Part shown: piece by piece, positions 17,344 through 27,850 of the stretch
Position numbering within the stretch: position 1 is the stretch's first letter
Layout of the letters: each line of letters opens with the position of its first letter
Assembly (NCBI RefSeq): GCF_004297185.1
Contig: NZ_PGCL01000002.1
Location: forward strand, 496,001 to 560,000
From: Methanofollis fontis
GTDB lineage: Archaea; Halobacteriota; Methanomicrobia; Methanomicrobiales; Methanofollaceae
Length of the DNA stretch: 64,000 nucleotides
Direction of reading: 5' to 3'
The notes under the pieces: model-generated
Databases searched by the model: none
Told to the model about the DNA's origin: nothing
Seen by the model: only the letters and a program-made list of their open reading frames with translations
Position numbers and translations under genes: made by a program

Positions 17344-19154
17344 AGAAATCACGTGTATTTCTGGACGGTTCGCTGATCGGACTCGTCGAGAACCCGGTCG
17401 AACTCGTGGAAAAGGCGCGGGCAATGCGCCGGCATGGCGCAATCTCAAACGAGGTGAACATTGCCTATGAGGAGTTCAACGGCGACGTGGTGATCAACAC
17501 CGACCGCGGCCGTGCCCGGCGCCCGTTGATCGTCTTGAAGGACGGAAAACCCCTGATCACAAACGAAGATCTCGCCGATCTCGCCAGTTCAGAGGCCACG
17601 TTCGGGGATATCATCCACCGCGGCCTGATCGAGTTTGTCGATGCCGAGGAGGAGGAGAACCTCTTCATTGCCATCACCGAGGATGCGGTCACCCCCGACC
17701 ACACCCATCTCGAGATCGATCCCTCCCTGATCCTGGGCATCGGGGCGGCGCACGTGCCCTTCCCGGAACACAACGCATCGCCGCGTGTCACGATGGGCGC
17801 TGGCATGGTCAAACAGGCGCTCGGTTTCGCCGCCTCCAATATGAAGCTCCGCCCGGACACCCGTGCCAACCTCCTCCACTACTGCCAGAAGCCGATGGTC
17901 TATACGCAGGCATCCGACCTGATCGGATCCGATGACCGTCCGGCAGGGCAGAACTTCACCGTGGCCATTCTCTCCTACGAGGGCTACAACATTGAGGACG
18001 CCCTCATCTTCAACAAGGCCTCGATCGAGCGCGGTCTCGGCCGATCCCATTTCTTCAGGACCTATGAGGGAGAAGAACGGCGTTACCCCGGTGGACAGGT
18101 GGACCGCATCCAGATACCGGACGAGGAGGTCTCAGGGGCCCATGGCGCCGAGTACTACCAGAACCTCGATGACGACGGCGTGATCAATCCCGAGACCGTG
18201 GTGCGCGAGAAGGACGTCCTGATCGGAAAGACCTCACCTCCGCGTTTCCTTGAGGAACCGAGCGGCGAATTGATCGCCGTCGAAAAAAGGCGCGACACCT
18301 CGGTGACGATGCGCTCCAACGAGCACGGCATCGTGGATACGGTGATCATCACCGAGGGAGAGAACTCCTCCAGACTCGTCAAGGTACGGACCCGCGACCT
18401 GCGTGTACCAGAGGTGGGAGACAAGTTCGCATCCCGTCACGGTCAGAAGGGTGTCGTCGGCTGGATCGTCCCGCAGGAGAACATGCCCTTCAACGAGATG
18501 GGGATCGCACCCGACCTCGTCATCAACCCGCACGCTGTCCCGAGTCGGATGACCATCGGGCACATGCTCGAGATGATCGGGGGCAAGGTGGGCGCACTCG
18601 AAGGGCGCCGGATCGACGCCACCCCCTTCAGGGGAGAGAAGGAGGAGGAGATGCGCGAGTCGCTGAAGGCGCTCGGCTTCGCCCATACCGGCCGCGAAGT
18701 GATGTACGACGGTTATACCGGCAAGCAGTTCCATGCGGATATCTACATCGGCGTGATCTACTACCAGAAGCTCTACCACATGGTCTCATCGAAGATGCAC
18801 GCCCGTTCCCGCGGCCCCATCCAGGTGCTCACCAGGCAACCGACCGAGGGTCGTGCCCGTGAGGGTGGTCTGCGGTTCGGTGAGATGGAGCGCGATGTCA
18901 TGATCGGTCACGGTGCGGCGATGGCCCTCAAGGAACGTCTCCTCGACGAGTCCGACAAGGTCCAGCAGTTTGTTTGCGCCCGTTGCGGCATGGTTGCAAT
19001 GCTCGACAAGAAGCGCAATGTCACCCGGTGCCTCAACTGCGGTTCTGAAACCGACATCTACTCGGTCGAGATGAGTTATGCATTCAAACTCCTTCTCGAT
19101 GAGATGAAGAGCATGGGGATTGCACCGCGCCTGCGGCTTGAGGATATGGTATAA
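17340..19154 (+). CDS. rpoB1: RNA polymerase subunit B' (C-terminal half of beta)
   Basis: A 604-residue C-terminal half of beta, holding the hybrid-binding and wall regions. Landmarks: [24 protein letters not shown] (about 201-224), [12 protein letters not shown] (about 360-371), [14 protein letters not shown], and a C-terminal zinc ribbon CARCGM... CLNCGSE (about 545-570). All catalytic-core motifs are intact. Cotranscribed with rpoB'' and rpoA'. Confidence 0.97.
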   Translation: MKKSRVFLDGSLIGLVENPVELVEKARAMRRHGAISNEVNIAYEEFNGDVVINTDRGRARRPLIVLKDGKPLITNEDLADLASSEATFGDIIHRGLIEFVDAEEEENLFIAITEDAVTPDHTHLEIDPSLILGIGAAHVPFPEHNASPRVTMGAGMVKQALGFAASNMKLRPDTRANLLHYCQKPMVYTQASDLIGSDDRPAGQNFTVAILSYEGYNIEDALIFNKASIERGLGRSHFFRTYEGEERRYPGGQVDRIQIPDEEVSGAHGAEYYQNLDDDGVINPETVVREKDVLIGKTSPPRFLEEPSGELIAVEKRRDTSVTMRSNEHGIVDTVIITEGENSSRLVKVRTRDLRVPEVGDKFASRHGQKGVVGWIVPQENMPFNEMGIAPDLVINPHAVPSRMTIGHMLEMIGGKVGALEGRRIDATPFRGEKEEEMRESLKALGFAHTGREVMYDGYTGKQFHADIYIGVIYYQKLYHMVSSKMHARSRGPIQVLTRQPTEGRAREGGLRFGEMERDVMIGHGAAMALKERLLDESDKVQQFVCARCGMVAMLDKKRNVTRCLNCGSETDIYSVEMSYAFKLLLDEMKSMGIAPRLRLEDMV

Positions 19155-19168
19155 GGGGGGAACAGGAT

Positions 19169-21808
19169 ATGACAAGCCCAAAAAGAATTGGAAGGATCGA
19201 GTTCGGCCTCCTCTCGCCCAAGGAAATCCGCGAGATGAGCGTCAGGAAGATCATCTGGGCCGACACCTATGACGACGACGGTTACCCCTACTCACAGGGA
19301 TTGATGGACCTCCATCTCGGTGTGATCGATCCCGGCATGCGCTGCAAGACCTGCGTCCAGAAGGCAAGTGACTGTCCGGGCCATTTCGGCCATATCGAAC
19401 TCGCCAAACCGGTGATTCATGTCGGCTATACCCGCCTGATCAGGAAACTGCTCCGTGTCACCTGCCGCAGCTGCGGCAGACTGCTCCTCTCGCCCGAGGA
19501 GATCTCAAAGATCGTCGGGCCCGATGAGGAGAGCAGCGATCTGGTCACGGAGAAGGACATCAAGAAGGAGCGCGAGTGCCCGTACTGCGGCGAGCAGCAG
19601 TTGAAGGTGAACTTCGAGAAGCCCACCACCTTCTCCGAGGTGATCGTGGAGGAGAACGGCAAGAAGGGTGAGCACAAACTCACTCCTGCCGACATCCGCG
19701 CCCGCCTCGAACGGATCCCGAACGACGACCTCAGACTCCTCGGGATCAACCCGGATGTGGCGCGGCCAGAGTGGACGATCCTGACCGTCCTCCCGGTTCC
19801 GCCGGTGACGATGCGTCCGTCAATCATCCTGGAGAACGGACAGCGTTCAGAGGACGACCTGACCCACAAACTCGTGGACATCATCAGGATCAACCAGCGC
19901 TTCAAGGAGAACCAGGACGCAGGCGCCCCGCAGCTGATCATCGAGGACCTCTGGGAACTGCTCCAGTACCATGTCACCACCTACCTGGACAACGAGGTGG
20001 CGGGGTGCCCGCCGGCACGCCACCGCTCGGGTCGCCCCCTCAAGACCCTCTCCCAGCGGCTGAAAGGGAAGGACGGCCGGTTCAGGGGATCTCTTTCCGG
20101 AAAGCGTGTGAATTTCTCCGCCCGTACGGTTATCTCGCCCGATCCATTCCTGGATGTGAATGAGGTCGGCGTGCCGCTGGCAATCGCAAACGAGATGTCG
20201 GTGCCGGTGCGGGTGACGACCCATAACATGGATGTGGCCCGGTCCTTTGTCAGAAACGGCCCGAACAGGGAGCAACTCCAGGACCCGCCAGGCGCGAACT
20301 ACGTGATCCGGGCGGACGGACGCCGTATCCGCATATCCGATGAGAACCGCGAGGAGGTCGCCGACCAGATCGAGCACGGCTGGACGGTGGAACGGCAGCT
20401 CCGCGACGGGGACATCGTCCTCTTCAACCGTCAGCCCTCCCTGCACCGGATGTCGATCATGGCCCACCACATCAAGATCATGGGTGGGAAGACCTTCCGC
20501 CTGAATCCGGCTGTCTGCCCGCCATATAACGCCGACTTCGACGGGGACGAGATGAACCTGCACGTCCCGCAGACCGAAGAGGCGATGGCCGAGGCCGAGA
20601 TCCTGGTGAACGTTCAGGAGAACATCCGCTCGCCGCGTTTCGGCGGCCCGATCATCGGCGGCATACATGATCACATCTCCGGGATCTTCCTCCTGACCCA
20701 CGAGCTCCGCTGGTTCACGAAGGACGATGCCCTCTACCTCCTCAAGCATGCGGACGTCCGCCACCTCCCCGAACCCGGCAGGATCGAGGGCGGTGTGCCC
20801 TACTGGAGCAATAAACAGGTCTTTTCCGCCATTCTTCCTGACCGGATCAACATGGTCTTCCGCGCCTCCTCCTGCCAGCACTGCGAGACCTGCAAGAAGG
20901 GGGAATGTGACCGCGACGCCTATGTCCAGATGCGCGACGGCGAACTGCTCACCGGCACCATCGACAAGAAGGCAATCGGTGCCTTCGACGGCGAGATCGT
21001 GAACCGGATCATCCGCCAGTACTCACAGAAGCGGGCGGCGCAGTTCATCAACGACGTCACCCGCCTCTCGATCCGCTCGATCATGTATGACGGTTTCTCG
21101 TTCGGTATCGACGACGAGGACCTCAGCAAGACCGAATACGGTATGATCGACGAGGTGCTCGACAACGCCGAGCGCGATGTCCGCCGCCGGATCCAGATCT
21201 ATGAAGAAGGGCAGCTCGAACCGATGCCCGGCCGTACCGAGGAGGAGACGCTGGAGATGCAGATCATGCAGGTGCTCGGCAAGGCCCGTGACCGCACCGG
21301 TGAGATCGCCTCCCGCCACCTCGGTCTCTCAAACTCTGCCGTGGTAATGGCGGTCTCTGGTGCTCGTGGCTCGATCCTGAACCTGACCCAGATGGCCGGT
21401 TGTGTCGGTCAGCAGTCGGTGCGTGGCGAGCGGATTGTGCGTGGCTACGACCAGCGCACCCTGCCGCACTTCAAGCGGCAGGACCGCGGTGCCGACGCCC
21501 ACGGCTTTGTGCGGTCTTCCTACAAGCGGGGGCTTAACCCGACCGAGTTCTTCTTCCACGCCATCGGCGGTCGTGAAGGTCTTGTGGATACGGCGGTTCG
21601 TACCTCGCAGTCTGGTTACCTGCAGCGGCGGATGATCAACGCCCTCCAGGACCTGAAGGTGGAATACGACCGTTCAGTTCGAACGACCGGCGGTCGGATG
21701 CTCCAGTTCATCTATGGTGAGGACGGCACCGACCCGACAAAGAGCAGTTATGGCGAACCGGTGGACGTGAAAAGTGTCGTTGAAAATGTTTTGAAGGAGG
21801 AGGTCTGA
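19169..21808 (+). CDS. rpoA1: RNA polymerase subunit A' (N-terminal part of beta')
   Basis: An 879-residue subunit with the clamp zinc site [17 protein letters not shown] (about 52-68), a second Cys-rich clamp motif CRSCGR... CPYCGEQ, and the Mg-binding catalytic loop [12 protein letters not shown] (about 454-465). Length is usual for archaeal A'. Its stop overlaps the ATG of rpoA'' by one base (TGATG). Confidence 0.97.
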   Translation: MTSPKRIGRIEFGLLSPKEIREMSVRKIIWADTYDDDGYPYSQGLMDLHLGVIDPGMRCKTCVQKASDCPGHFGHIELAKPVIHVGYTRLIRKLLRVTCRSCGRLLLSPEEISKIVGPDEESSDLVTEKDIKKERECPYCGEQQLKVNFEKPTTFSEVIVEENGKKGEHKLTPADIRARLERIPNDDLRLLGINPDVARPEWTILTVLPVPPVTMRPSIILENGQRSEDDLTHKLVDIIRINQRFKENQDAGAPQLIIEDLWELLQYHVTTYLDNEVAGCPPARHRSGRPLKTLSQRLKGKDGRFRGSLSGKRVNFSARTVISPDPFLDVNEVGVPLAIANEMSVPVRVTTHNMDVARSFVRNGPNREQLQDPPGANYVIRADGRRIRISDENREEVADQIEHGWTVERQLRDGDIVLFNRQPSLHRMSIMAHHIKIMGGKTFRLNPAVCPPYNADFDGDEMNLHVPQTEEAMAEAEILVNVQENIRSPRFGGPIIGGIHDHISGIFLLTHELRWFTKDDALYLLKHADVRHLPEPGRIEGGVPYWSNKQVFSAILPDRINMVFRASSCQHCETCKKGECDRDAYVQMRDGELLTGTIDKKAIGAFDGEIVNRIIRQYSQKRAAQFINDVTRLSIRSIMYDGFSFGIDDEDLSKTEYGMIDEVLDNAERDVRRRIQIYEEGQLEPMPGRTEEETLEMQIMQVLGKARDRTGEIASRHLGLSNSAVVMAVSGARGSILNLTQMAGCVGQQSVRGERIVRGYDQRTLPHFKRQDRGADAHGFVRSSYKRGLNPTEFFFHAIGGREGLVDTAVRTSQSGYLQRRMINALQDLKVEYDRSVRTTGGRMLQFIYGEDGTDPTKSSYGEPVDVKSVVENVLKEEV

Positions 21809-22977
21809 TGGACGAATCAATGCTGGCCGCGATCCATGCGACCGACCTCCCTGAGGCGACCAAGAACGAGCTGATAAACAGCCTTGAGAGCAGAGAGGTC
21901 TCGGACGAGCAGTTCTCCCTGATCATGAACGGGGTGCAGGAAGAGTACAGACGTACACGGATCGAACCCTGCGAGGCATGCGGTATTGTTGCCGCCCAGT
22001 CGCTGGGTGAACCGGGCACGCAGATGACGATGCGTACCTTCCATTATGCCGGTGTGGCCGAGATCAACGTCACCCTCGGTCTGCCCCGTCTGATCGAGAT
22101 CATGGACGCCCGCAAGGAACCATCCACACCGACGATGACGATCCATCTCGAGCCCGAGTACAGCAGTGACCGCGACCGCGCCCGTGAGGTCTCATGGCAG
22201 ATCGAGGCGGCCCCCCTCCACGAGTTCGGGGATATCGTCACCGACATGGCGAACATGCAGGTGGTGATGCACCTGAAGAAAGAGGTCTGCGACAAGCGGA
22301 AGATCCCGATGGCCGAGATCATGGAGCGTGCACCCCAGAAGATCCGTGAAAAACGTCATTACAGGGATTTCGAATCGGATTCCGATGAACACACCGGAAA
22401 CCTCATCTTCACCCCCAAGAACGAAACCTACCAGAACCTCTTCCAGCTGGCGGATCATGTCCGGAATGTCATTGTTCAGGGGATCGACGACATCGAGCGG
22501 GTGGTCGTCCGGAAAGAGGGTGGAGAGTATATACTTTATACTGAAGGCTCCAACCTAAAGGACGTGTTCGAGGTCGAAGGTGTCGACACCACCCGTACCC
22601 GCACCAACAATATCAATGAGATATCTCAGATCCTCGGGATCGAAGCCGCCAGAAACGCCATCATCGATGAGATGAAGAGCACCCTCGGCGAGCAGGGTAT
22701 CTCGGTCGATGTCCGGCACATCATGCTCATTGCGGATATGATGTGTATGGACGGCGAGGTCAAGCAGATCGGCCGGCACGGTATTGCAGGCGAAAAAGAG
22801 AGTGTGCTCTCCCGTGCCGCCTTTGAGGTGACGGTAAACCACCTCCTCGACGCGGCGGTCGCAAATGAAACCGATATTCTCAACGGCGTGACGGAAAACG
22901 TCATTGTCGGCCAGCCGATTCAACTCGGCACCGGGGATATCAGGCTGATCGCCAAACCCATAAACCAGGAGAATTGA
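21808..22977 (+). CDS. rpoA2: RNA polymerase subunit A'' (C-terminal part of beta')
   Basis: A 389-residue subunit containing the trigger loop ([27 protein letters not shown], about 52-78) and the C-terminal jaw/cleft regions with [26 protein letters not shown] (about 299-324). Intact and typical. One base separates its stop from the L30e gene. Confidence 0.97.
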   Translation: MDESMLAAIHATDLPEATKNELINSLESREVSDEQFSLIMNGVQEEYRRTRIEPCEACGIVAAQSLGEPGTQMTMRTFHYAGVAEINVTLGLPRLIEIMDARKEPSTPTMTIHLEPEYSSDRDRAREVSWQIEAAPLHEFGDIVTDMANMQVVMHLKKEVCDKRKIPMAEIMERAPQKIREKRHYRDFESDSDEHTGNLIFTPKNETYQNLFQLADHVRNVIVQGIDDIERVVVRKEGGEYILYTEGSNLKDVFEVEGVDTTRTRTNNINEISQILGIEAARNAIIDEMKSTLGEQGISVDVRHIMLIADMMCMDGEVKQIGRHGIAGEKESVLSRAAFEVTVNHLLDAAVANETDILNGVTENVIVGQPIQLGTGDIRLIAKPINQEN

Positions 22978-22978
22978 T

Positions 22979-23269
22979 ATGGACTTTAACGAGTCTTTGA
23001 GAAGAGCCATAAAAACCGGAAAGGTCTTCCTTGGACAGAATTCAACCGAAGAATGTGTCAATGCCGGAAAGGCCCAGCTTGTTGTAATTGCACAGAACTG
23101 CCCCGCAGCATTCAAAGAGGTGCTGCTCGCACGGGAAGATGTTTCATCCTATGTCTTTGACGGTTCAGGCATGCAGCTCGGAAAGGCATGCGGTCGCCCG
23201 CATGTCGTGAGTGCGCTTGCCATCGTCGAACCGGGCGAGTCGGACATTCTCAGCATCAAGAGGGCCTAA
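22979..23269 (+). CDS. rpl30e: Ribosomal protein L30e
   Basis: A 96-residue L7Ae/L30e-fold RNA-binding protein (TGKVFLGQNSTEECVNAGKAQLVVIAQNCP, with the G-x-N-x-E/T-x-x-x-x-A/G pattern). Component of the large ribosomal subunit, placed as usual between rpoA'' and nusA; the nusA ATG follows directly. Confidence 0.96.
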   Translation: MDFNESLRRAIKTGKVFLGQNSTEECVNAGKAQLVVIAQNCPAAFKEVLLAREDVSSYVFDGSGMQLGKACGRPHVVSALAIVEPGESDILSIKRA

Positions 23270-23722
23270 ATGGCAGAGATAACGTTAACCGAAGACTGCA
23301 TGCGGCTGATCTCCCAGTTCGAGAACATGACCGGTGCCGGGAGCCGGGACTGTATCGTCGACGAGCGGAACGACCGTATCATCTTCGTGATCAATCCTGG
23401 TGACATGGGCCTTGCAATCGGGAAGAAGGGTGTGACAATCAAGAAGGCATCAGACACCTTCGGCAAGCGTATCGAGGTTGTCGAATATTCATCCGATGCC
23501 GAGCAGTTTCTGAAGAACTGTTTCCTTCCGGCGCAGGTCACCTCGATCTCGTTCTCGACAGACGGAGACGGCGAGAAGATCGCCCATGTCGACGTCAGGG
23601 CAGAGGATCGCGGGCTTGCTATCGGCAAGGAAGGAAAGAACATTTTTAAGGCAAAGAGGCTCGCATCCAGGCAGCATGACATCTCCGATGTCCAGCTCGT
23701 CCAGGATGACGAGGACTTCTGA
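23270..23722 (+). CDS. nusA: NusA-like transcription factor (two KH domains)
   Basis: A 150-residue archaeal NusA consisting only of tandem KH domains (GDMGLAIGKKGVTIKKAS at about 44-61, and DRGLAIGKEGKNIFKAKRLA at about 110-129 with GxxG loops). It lacks the N-terminal and S1 domains of bacterial NusA, as usual in archaea. Last gene of the polymerase operon here; a ccttttttagc T-run right after the stop may terminate it. The expected rps12 gene does not follow. Confidence 0.95.
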   Translation: MAEITLTEDCMRLISQFENMTGAGSRDCIVDERNDRIIFVINPGDMGLAIGKKGVTIKKASDTFGKRIEVVEYSSDAEQFLKNCFLPAQVTSISFSTDGDGEKIAHVDVRAEDRGLAIGKEGKNIFKAKRLASRQHDISDVQLVQDDEDF

Positions 23723-23798
23723 ATCCTTTTTTAGCGACGTTATTTACACCGATGGACCACCATCGGGCACATGGGACTCTCAGCACCGTTTCCGAACT

Positions 23799-24082
23799 GC
23801 ACCGTACCCACCGGCAGTCTCGAATACGGAGGCGCTGATCCGGAAGGCGGAAACGATTTTTCACGACCTCGGCGTGGAAACCGAAGTTGTAAGGGTGAAC
23901 GATTACCGGCAATGAGGACGGAGCGCATAGGGTGGCGGCACCCACCCGGGAGCACGATACCGCCGAACGCCGACTGCTACCGGGTCGGGGATGCGGGTCC
24001 GGGACCGGGTTATATCGAGGCAGGAGGCGAGGAGAGTGAGCAGACAGGGAAGTCTCCGGGCCGGCACCCGAATGCATTTTAA
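23799..24082 (+). pseudogene. Remnant of a flavodoxin-like FMN reductase gene
   Basis: Two pieces of what looks like one flavodoxin-fold protein stand in different frames. The first (about 23817-23915, ending in a stop) reads SNTEALIRKAETIFHDLGVETEVVRVNDY, much like the first helix and strand of iron-sulfur flavoprotein/NADPH-dependent FMN reductases, but without the usual GSPR loop. The second (about 23975-24082, another frame) reads GDAGPGPGYIEAGGEESEQT, like an internal part of the same type of protein. The middle is missing. I read it as an inactivated, internally deleted gene; the family link is by pattern memory only. Confidence 0.5.
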
Positions 24083-24127
24083 AAGGAAAGGGGAACTGAT
24101 GAAGATGTGTTCAGGAGAGTACGTGCC

Positions 24128-24637
24128 ATGAACGAGGTGTTTTACCGAGAAGTCCAGCATTTCCGGCAGGTCTGGGTCTGGGCGATCCTGCTGGTGATCA
24201 CCGCCATCTCATGGTGGATGGCAGTGCAACAGTTGATCCTGGGCAGGGCGTTCGGCCCCAACCCGGCGCCGGACTGGGCGGCAACCCTGATATTCATCGT
24301 CTTCGGTATACTCTTCCCACTCTTTTTCATCGTGCTCACCCTCACCCTTGAAGTGCGGACCGACGGTTTATATTACCGTTTTTTCCCGCTTCACCTCTCT
24401 TTCCGCCGGATTGGCTGGGAGGAGACGGAGGAATACAGGCCGATCACCTACTCGCCGTTGCGGGAGTACGGCGGATGGGGGATCCGCCGGGGGCGGCACG
24501 GGTGGGCGTACACCACCGGCGGAAACCGGGGCGTCCTCTTCAGGCTGTCAGATGGCAGATGCCTTCTTTTCGGTTCGGACGATGCGGACGCCCTTGCCGC
24601 AGCGGTCCGGTCGGCATCCGGGAAACGGCGCGGATAG
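24128..24637 (+). CDS. DUF6141-like membrane protein
   Basis: A 169-residue protein beginning MNEVFYREVQHFRQVWVW, with two membrane helices (about 17-38 and 54-78) and a C-terminal soluble domain (about 85-165: GLYYRFFPLHLSFRRI... GGWGIRRGRHGWAYTTGGNRGVLFRLSDGRCLLFGSDDADALAAAVRSA, about 136-160). This resembles the DUF6141 family of unknown function. A TATA-like ttttaaaag at 24077-24085 and a GGAG at 24114-24117 support the start at 24128. It converges with the DUF475 gene 17 bases away. Confidence 0.7.
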   Translation: MNEVFYREVQHFRQVWVWAILLVITAISWWMAVQQLILGRAFGPNPAPDWAATLIFIVFGILFPLFFIVLTLTLEVRTDGLYYRFFPLHLSFRRIGWEETEEYRPITYSPLREYGGWGIRRGRHGWAYTTGGNRGVLFRLSDGRCLLFGSDDADALAAAVRSASGKRRG

Positions 24638-24654
24638 CAGCCCACCGCTCCCCT

Positions 24655-25590
24655 TCATGCCGAGCGCCGCTGTCCCATATACCGGGAGAAGCGGAAGGAT
24701 TTCCAGAGGAAATATCCGACGACGGCAAAGGTGATCACCGGCGAAAGCCATGAGGGGATGTGAACGCCGAAGGAGTCCAGGAGCATGATCATCCCCAGGC
24801 AGAGGATGGAGTACATCGCCCCGTTCTTCAGGTAGACATATTTCCTGATCTCTTCGATATTCCTGATCGTCAGTTCGCGGACGACGACGGCGCCGAGTCC
24901 GTTGCCCAGAATGATCAGCGGCACCGAGAGCGTGAAGGCGAAGGCGCCGAGCACCCCGTCGATGGAGAAGGTGGCGTCGATCACCTCAAGGTAAAAGATC
25001 TTGCTGATGTCGGAGAGGTGCCGGGTCTTGAGCTGCTGTTCCTTTGCATCGGCGTTCATCCTGAATCCCTGAACGATGAAAAACGCCGTCGAACCCATCA
25101 CCGCCCCGAATGCCATGAGGGGACGCATGCCGAGGGCAAACCAGACAATTGTAGCGAGGACGATCGAGACCGCCGCATAGAACCAGACGCCCTTTCCGGC
25201 AAAATAGTGCTCACCCCGCAGCCCGAAGTGTTTGGGTTCAAGAAAGAGCCAGTGGAGAAAGAGAAAGATGAGAAAAGTCCCGCCACCGATGAGCAGCACG
25301 GGAGCGGAATCTTCGATCGCCGCCGAGACCGCGGGGTCGTCTGAGAAGGTGGCGGTGAGCGCCCCCACCGGCCCGAGGACGGGGGTGGTCGCCCAGACGA
25401 TCAACCACGGCAGGACGCCTCGAACAACAAAGACCGCAAAAAGAAGGCCCCAGAGCAGGAACCAGCGCCTTGCACGCTCCCCCATCGTCCCGAGCACCTC
25501 GGCGTTGATGATGGCGTTGTCGATGGAGCTGATCGTCTCGAAGAGGCAGAGACCGGCGACCGTGAGGAGCAGGGCGGCGAACCCGGACAT
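24655..25590 (-). CDS. DUF475 (TerC-like) integral membrane protein
   Basis: A 311-residue polytopic membrane protein with about eight spans. The signatures ETISSIDNAIINAEVLG (about 18-34) and EVIDATFSIDGVLGAFAFT (about 195-213), with conserved acidic residues inside membrane helices, match the DUF475/TerC superfamily, thought to move metal ions (for example Mn). The specific ion is unknown. A small membrane protein gene lies upstream (54-base gap) on the same strand. Confidence 0.88.
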   Translation of the reverse strand: MSGFAALLLTVAGLCLFETISSIDNAIINAEVLGTMGERARRWFLLWGLLFAVFVVRGVLPWLIVWATTPVLGPVGALTATFSDDPAVSAAIEDSAPVLLIGGGTFLIFLFLHWLFLEPKHFGLRGEHYFAGKGVWFYAAVSIVLATIVWFALGMRPLMAFGAVMGSTAFFIVQGFRMNADAKEQQLKTRHLSDISKIFYLEVIDATFSIDGVLGAFAFTLSVPLIILGNGLGAVVVRELTIRNIEEIRKYVYLKNGAMYSILCLGMIMLLDSFGVHIPSWLSPVITFAVVGYFLWKSFRFSRYMGQRRSA

Positions 25591-25644
25591 GGCGATGGGG
25601 AGATGGGGCGAGGGAGCGGATAAAGATAGGGGGAGGCATGCCCC

Positions 25645-25914
25645 TCACCCCTCCGCCGCACCAGGACGCCCCATAAGGATCAGGGCGATGAACGTCGAAA
25701 CCAGCGCCCATACGCCATTTTTCACCAGACCGACGGGATCGGACGGACCCGGAGCGGCATACAGGGCTGCCGCAAGCGCACTGTCCCACCACTCGCCCCC
25801 CATACCGACGGCTGCAGCGCCGAGCGGTGTGATCAGGATGCCAAACACCGTATAGATGATGAAAAATTCGATGAAGAACACCCACACCTGACACAGCCAC
25901 CCGGAGAGATCCAT
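25645..25914 (-). CDS. Small membrane protein
   Basis: An 89-residue hydrophobic protein with two membrane segments (about 8-35 and 62-83) and Gly/Ala-rich loops. Position upstream of the DUF475 gene suggests an operon, which is inferred. A TATA-like ctttttactatg on the minus strand (about 25936-25947) lies roughly 26 bases before the ATG at 25914; a GTG at 25920 is another possible start. No family recognised. Confidence 0.6.
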   Translation of the reverse strand: MDLSGWLCQVWVFFIEFFIIYTVFGILITPLGAAAVGMGGEWWDSALAAALYAAPGPSDPVGLVKNGVWALVSTFIALILMGRPGAAEG

Positions 25915-25953
25915 GACCACTCAGGGCCGATCCTCATAGTAAAAAGTGCTTCG

Positions 25954-26412
25954 TCAGCCCACTCGCTTCCCGGTCATGCCGATGATCCTGATTCTGAAAA
26001 CGCAGACCATGGCGAGGACCTCTTCTGTGAAAGCATGGCCTCCCCGTCCAGAGTACTTCGCCATGATCAGGTTCAGCGCCCGTGCCTTTTCCGCGGAATC
26101 ATCGATCATCTCGGCCGTCCCTGTACCGCACACGCTATGGTAACGCATCCCCCAGCCACACGGTGTCTCAGCAGGGAGGAGTTCTGCACCGACGACCGCA
26201 CTAAAACCGACCACAGGGTTTTCTCTGAGGATCTCCACCTTCCTGCCTTCAAGGGCCGAATGGATATATATGGCCCCACAGTGATGGGCAAAGTTCAGAG
26301 GTACGGCATAGGGTCCGTCATCGCCACAGAGGGCGAATGTGGCATAAACCGCCTCATTCAGGGCCATTTCCAGTTCAGCCTGATCTGTAATCTCCCTGTC
26401 AGCCCGTCGCAT
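25954..26412 (-). CDS. Pyridoxamine 5'-phosphate oxidase-like FMN-binding protein
   Basis: A 152-residue split-barrel flavin protein of the NimA/PNPOx-like group. MRRADREITDQAELEMALNEAVYATFALCGDDGPYAVPLNFA (positions 1-42) and YIHSALEGRKVEILRENPVVGFSAV (about 49-73) are the usual landmarks; the FMN-contacting H-S/G-A-x-x-G-x-K pattern is present as HSALEGRK. These proteins bind FMN or F420 and act on small molecules. The start at 26412 matches the family's beginning. It stands alone; substrate unknown. Confidence 0.85.
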   Translation of the reverse strand: MRRADREITDQAELEMALNEAVYATFALCGDDGPYAVPLNFAHHCGAIYIHSALEGRKVEILRENPVVGFSAVVGAELLPAETPCGWGMRYHSVCGTGTAEMIDDSAEKARALNLIMAKYSGRGGHAFTEEVLAMVCVFRIRIIGMTGKRVG

Positions 26413-26587
26413 AAAATCAAGGTGATGAGTAGCCGTTAAGGAAGAAATACATGCTGGTCCCAGGGCATTCGACAGCGCAGGAGAACAATCAGGCCCACAT
26501 CGGTCGAGAACTGCGGTTGAAGGAGACCTTAATACCAATCCTTATACAGGCGCAGGTCAAACGCCGCTGTACATTACCTGCCGAACC

Positions 26588-27007
26588 ATGACGACCTCCA
26601 TCCAGATCTGCCTCTCCTCATTCGACCCATCCGGACCGCCCCTCTGCAGGGAGCGTCCTGCCCTCAACGGGTATATCGGCCTCTGCATCCACTGCCCCCA
26701 TGCCGACCGGGGAGGGGGGAGGCTGAGGTGCAGGCGCTATTCCCGCCGGATCACGGTGCGGGAGAAATACGCCCTCCCGGCATGGAAACGCCTGCGGCGG
26801 GAGATCGTTGATCGGGACGGGGGACAGTGCGTCGTCTGCGGCAAGGGAGATCACCTCCATGTGCACCATATCGACGGCGACCCCTCCCACGACGACCCGG
26901 GGAATCTTGTCAGCCTCTGCGAGCACTGCCATGCCCGCGCCCACCTGGAGATTCGGAGGGGCGGCGAGGAGCGGGTGAGACGCTTTCTCCATCATTCACA
27001 GCGGTGA
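26588..27007 (+). CDS. HNH endonuclease family protein
   Basis: A 139-residue protein. An N-terminal Cys-rich part (LCIHCPH... RLRCRRY) is followed by a classical HNH domain: QCVVCGKGDHLHVHHIDGDPSHDDPGNLVSLCEHCHARAH (about 80-119), with CxxC-CxxC zinc knuckle, the HH of the first catalytic motif, and the Asn and His of the second. Probably a DNA nuclease; whether it is a stand-alone mobile nuclease, repair or defence factor is unknown. Its end overlaps the convergent cooC by 16 bases. Confidence 0.85.
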   Translation: MTTSIQICLSSFDPSGPPLCRERPALNGYIGLCIHCPHADRGGGRLRCRRYSRRITVREKYALPAWKRLRREIVDRDGGQCVVCGKGDHLHVHHIDGDPSHDDPGNLVSLCEHCHARAHLEIRRGGEERVRRFLHHSQR

Positions 27008-27849
27008 TCCCTGAGGCGCACCGAGAGATCCCGGACACCCCGGAGGAATGCGGAATCACCCCCGAGCAATGAAGAAACATCGGGTTCGGTCAGGCGGACG
27101 GAATCGTCATACGGGAGCCAGACGACCGATGTGAAGCACACGGCAGAACCGATCAACCGTTCCGCCCGTTCACGCTCGATGTTGTCCCTCACCCGGTTCA
27201 CGACGAGGTGAACCGCAGGGATCCCCAGACCGTCTGCCAGTTCTGCCGCATGCCGGGCGACGGATATGGCGTTATACGAGGGATCGGCGACCACGACCGC
27301 ATCGGAAAAGCCGTGGGCGAGCGCCCGTCCGAAATGCTCCACACCGGCCTGCGTATCGAGGAGGACGGCATCGCCGTCTCCGAGGGCGATCGAGCGGACC
27401 AGTCCTCCAAGAAGGGCGTTTTCCGGGCAGAGGCACCCGCTCCCGGCGCGGCCCACCGTACCCATCACCAGCAGGGTGAGGCGGTCAGAGAACCGGATCC
27501 CGAACCGATCGACGGCGTCATCGACGTCGGGGTTGAGGGTGAGCATGCCCCCCCACCCGCCCGGCCGCGCCCCGACCTTCTCCTCGATGTATGAGGCGTT
27601 TTCGGACAGCGGCACAATTACATCGGATTCAGGACAGCCAAGCGCATACGCAAGATTCTCCTGGGGGTCGGCGTCCACGGCAAGCACTCTCTCCCCTGCT
27701 CGGGCAAGAAGATGGGCAAGGAGGGCGGTGATCGTCGTCTTGCCCACGCCTCCCTTGCCGGTGATCACAACCCTCAGCCCCCCGTCGACTGTCCCCCGCA
27801 CATCCTTCAGGGCATCTGCGGCCTTCCGGATCTCCTGTTTTCCTGCCAT
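26992..27849 (-). CDS. cooC: CO dehydrogenase maturation ATPase (CooC type)
   Basis: A 285-residue MinD/CooC-type ATPase with deviant Walker A GKGGVGKTTITALLAHLLARAG (about 31-52), DADPQENLAYALG (about 59-71), a CLCPEN Cys pair (about 154-159) typical of the nickel-binding CxC of CooC, and VLLDTQAGVEHFGR (about 178-191, Walker B). CooC helps insert nickel into the C-cluster of CO dehydrogenase. It follows cooS by one base, in the same operon. Start 27849 chosen as the frame upstream lies in cooS. Confidence 0.9.
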   Translation of the reverse strand: MAGKQEIRKAADALKDVRGTVDGGLRVVITGKGGVGKTTITALLAHLLARAGERVLAVDADPQENLAYALGCPESDVIVPLSENASYIEEKVGARPGGWGGMLTLNPDVDDAVDRFGIRFSDRLTLLVMGTVGRAGSGCLCPENALLGGLVRSIALGDGDAVLLDTQAGVEHFGRALAHGFSDAVVVADPSYNAISVARHAAELADGLGIPAVHLVVNRVRDNIERERAERLIGSAVCFTSVVWLPYDDSVRLTEPDVSSLLGGDSAFLRGVRDLSVRLRDHRCE

Positions 27850-27850
27850 A

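Noticed and set aside
26588-27007. HNH gene considered as part of a mobile element or group I intron
   Set aside because: No intron, insertion-site duplication or terminal repeats are seen around it; it appears to be an ordinary stand-alone gene.
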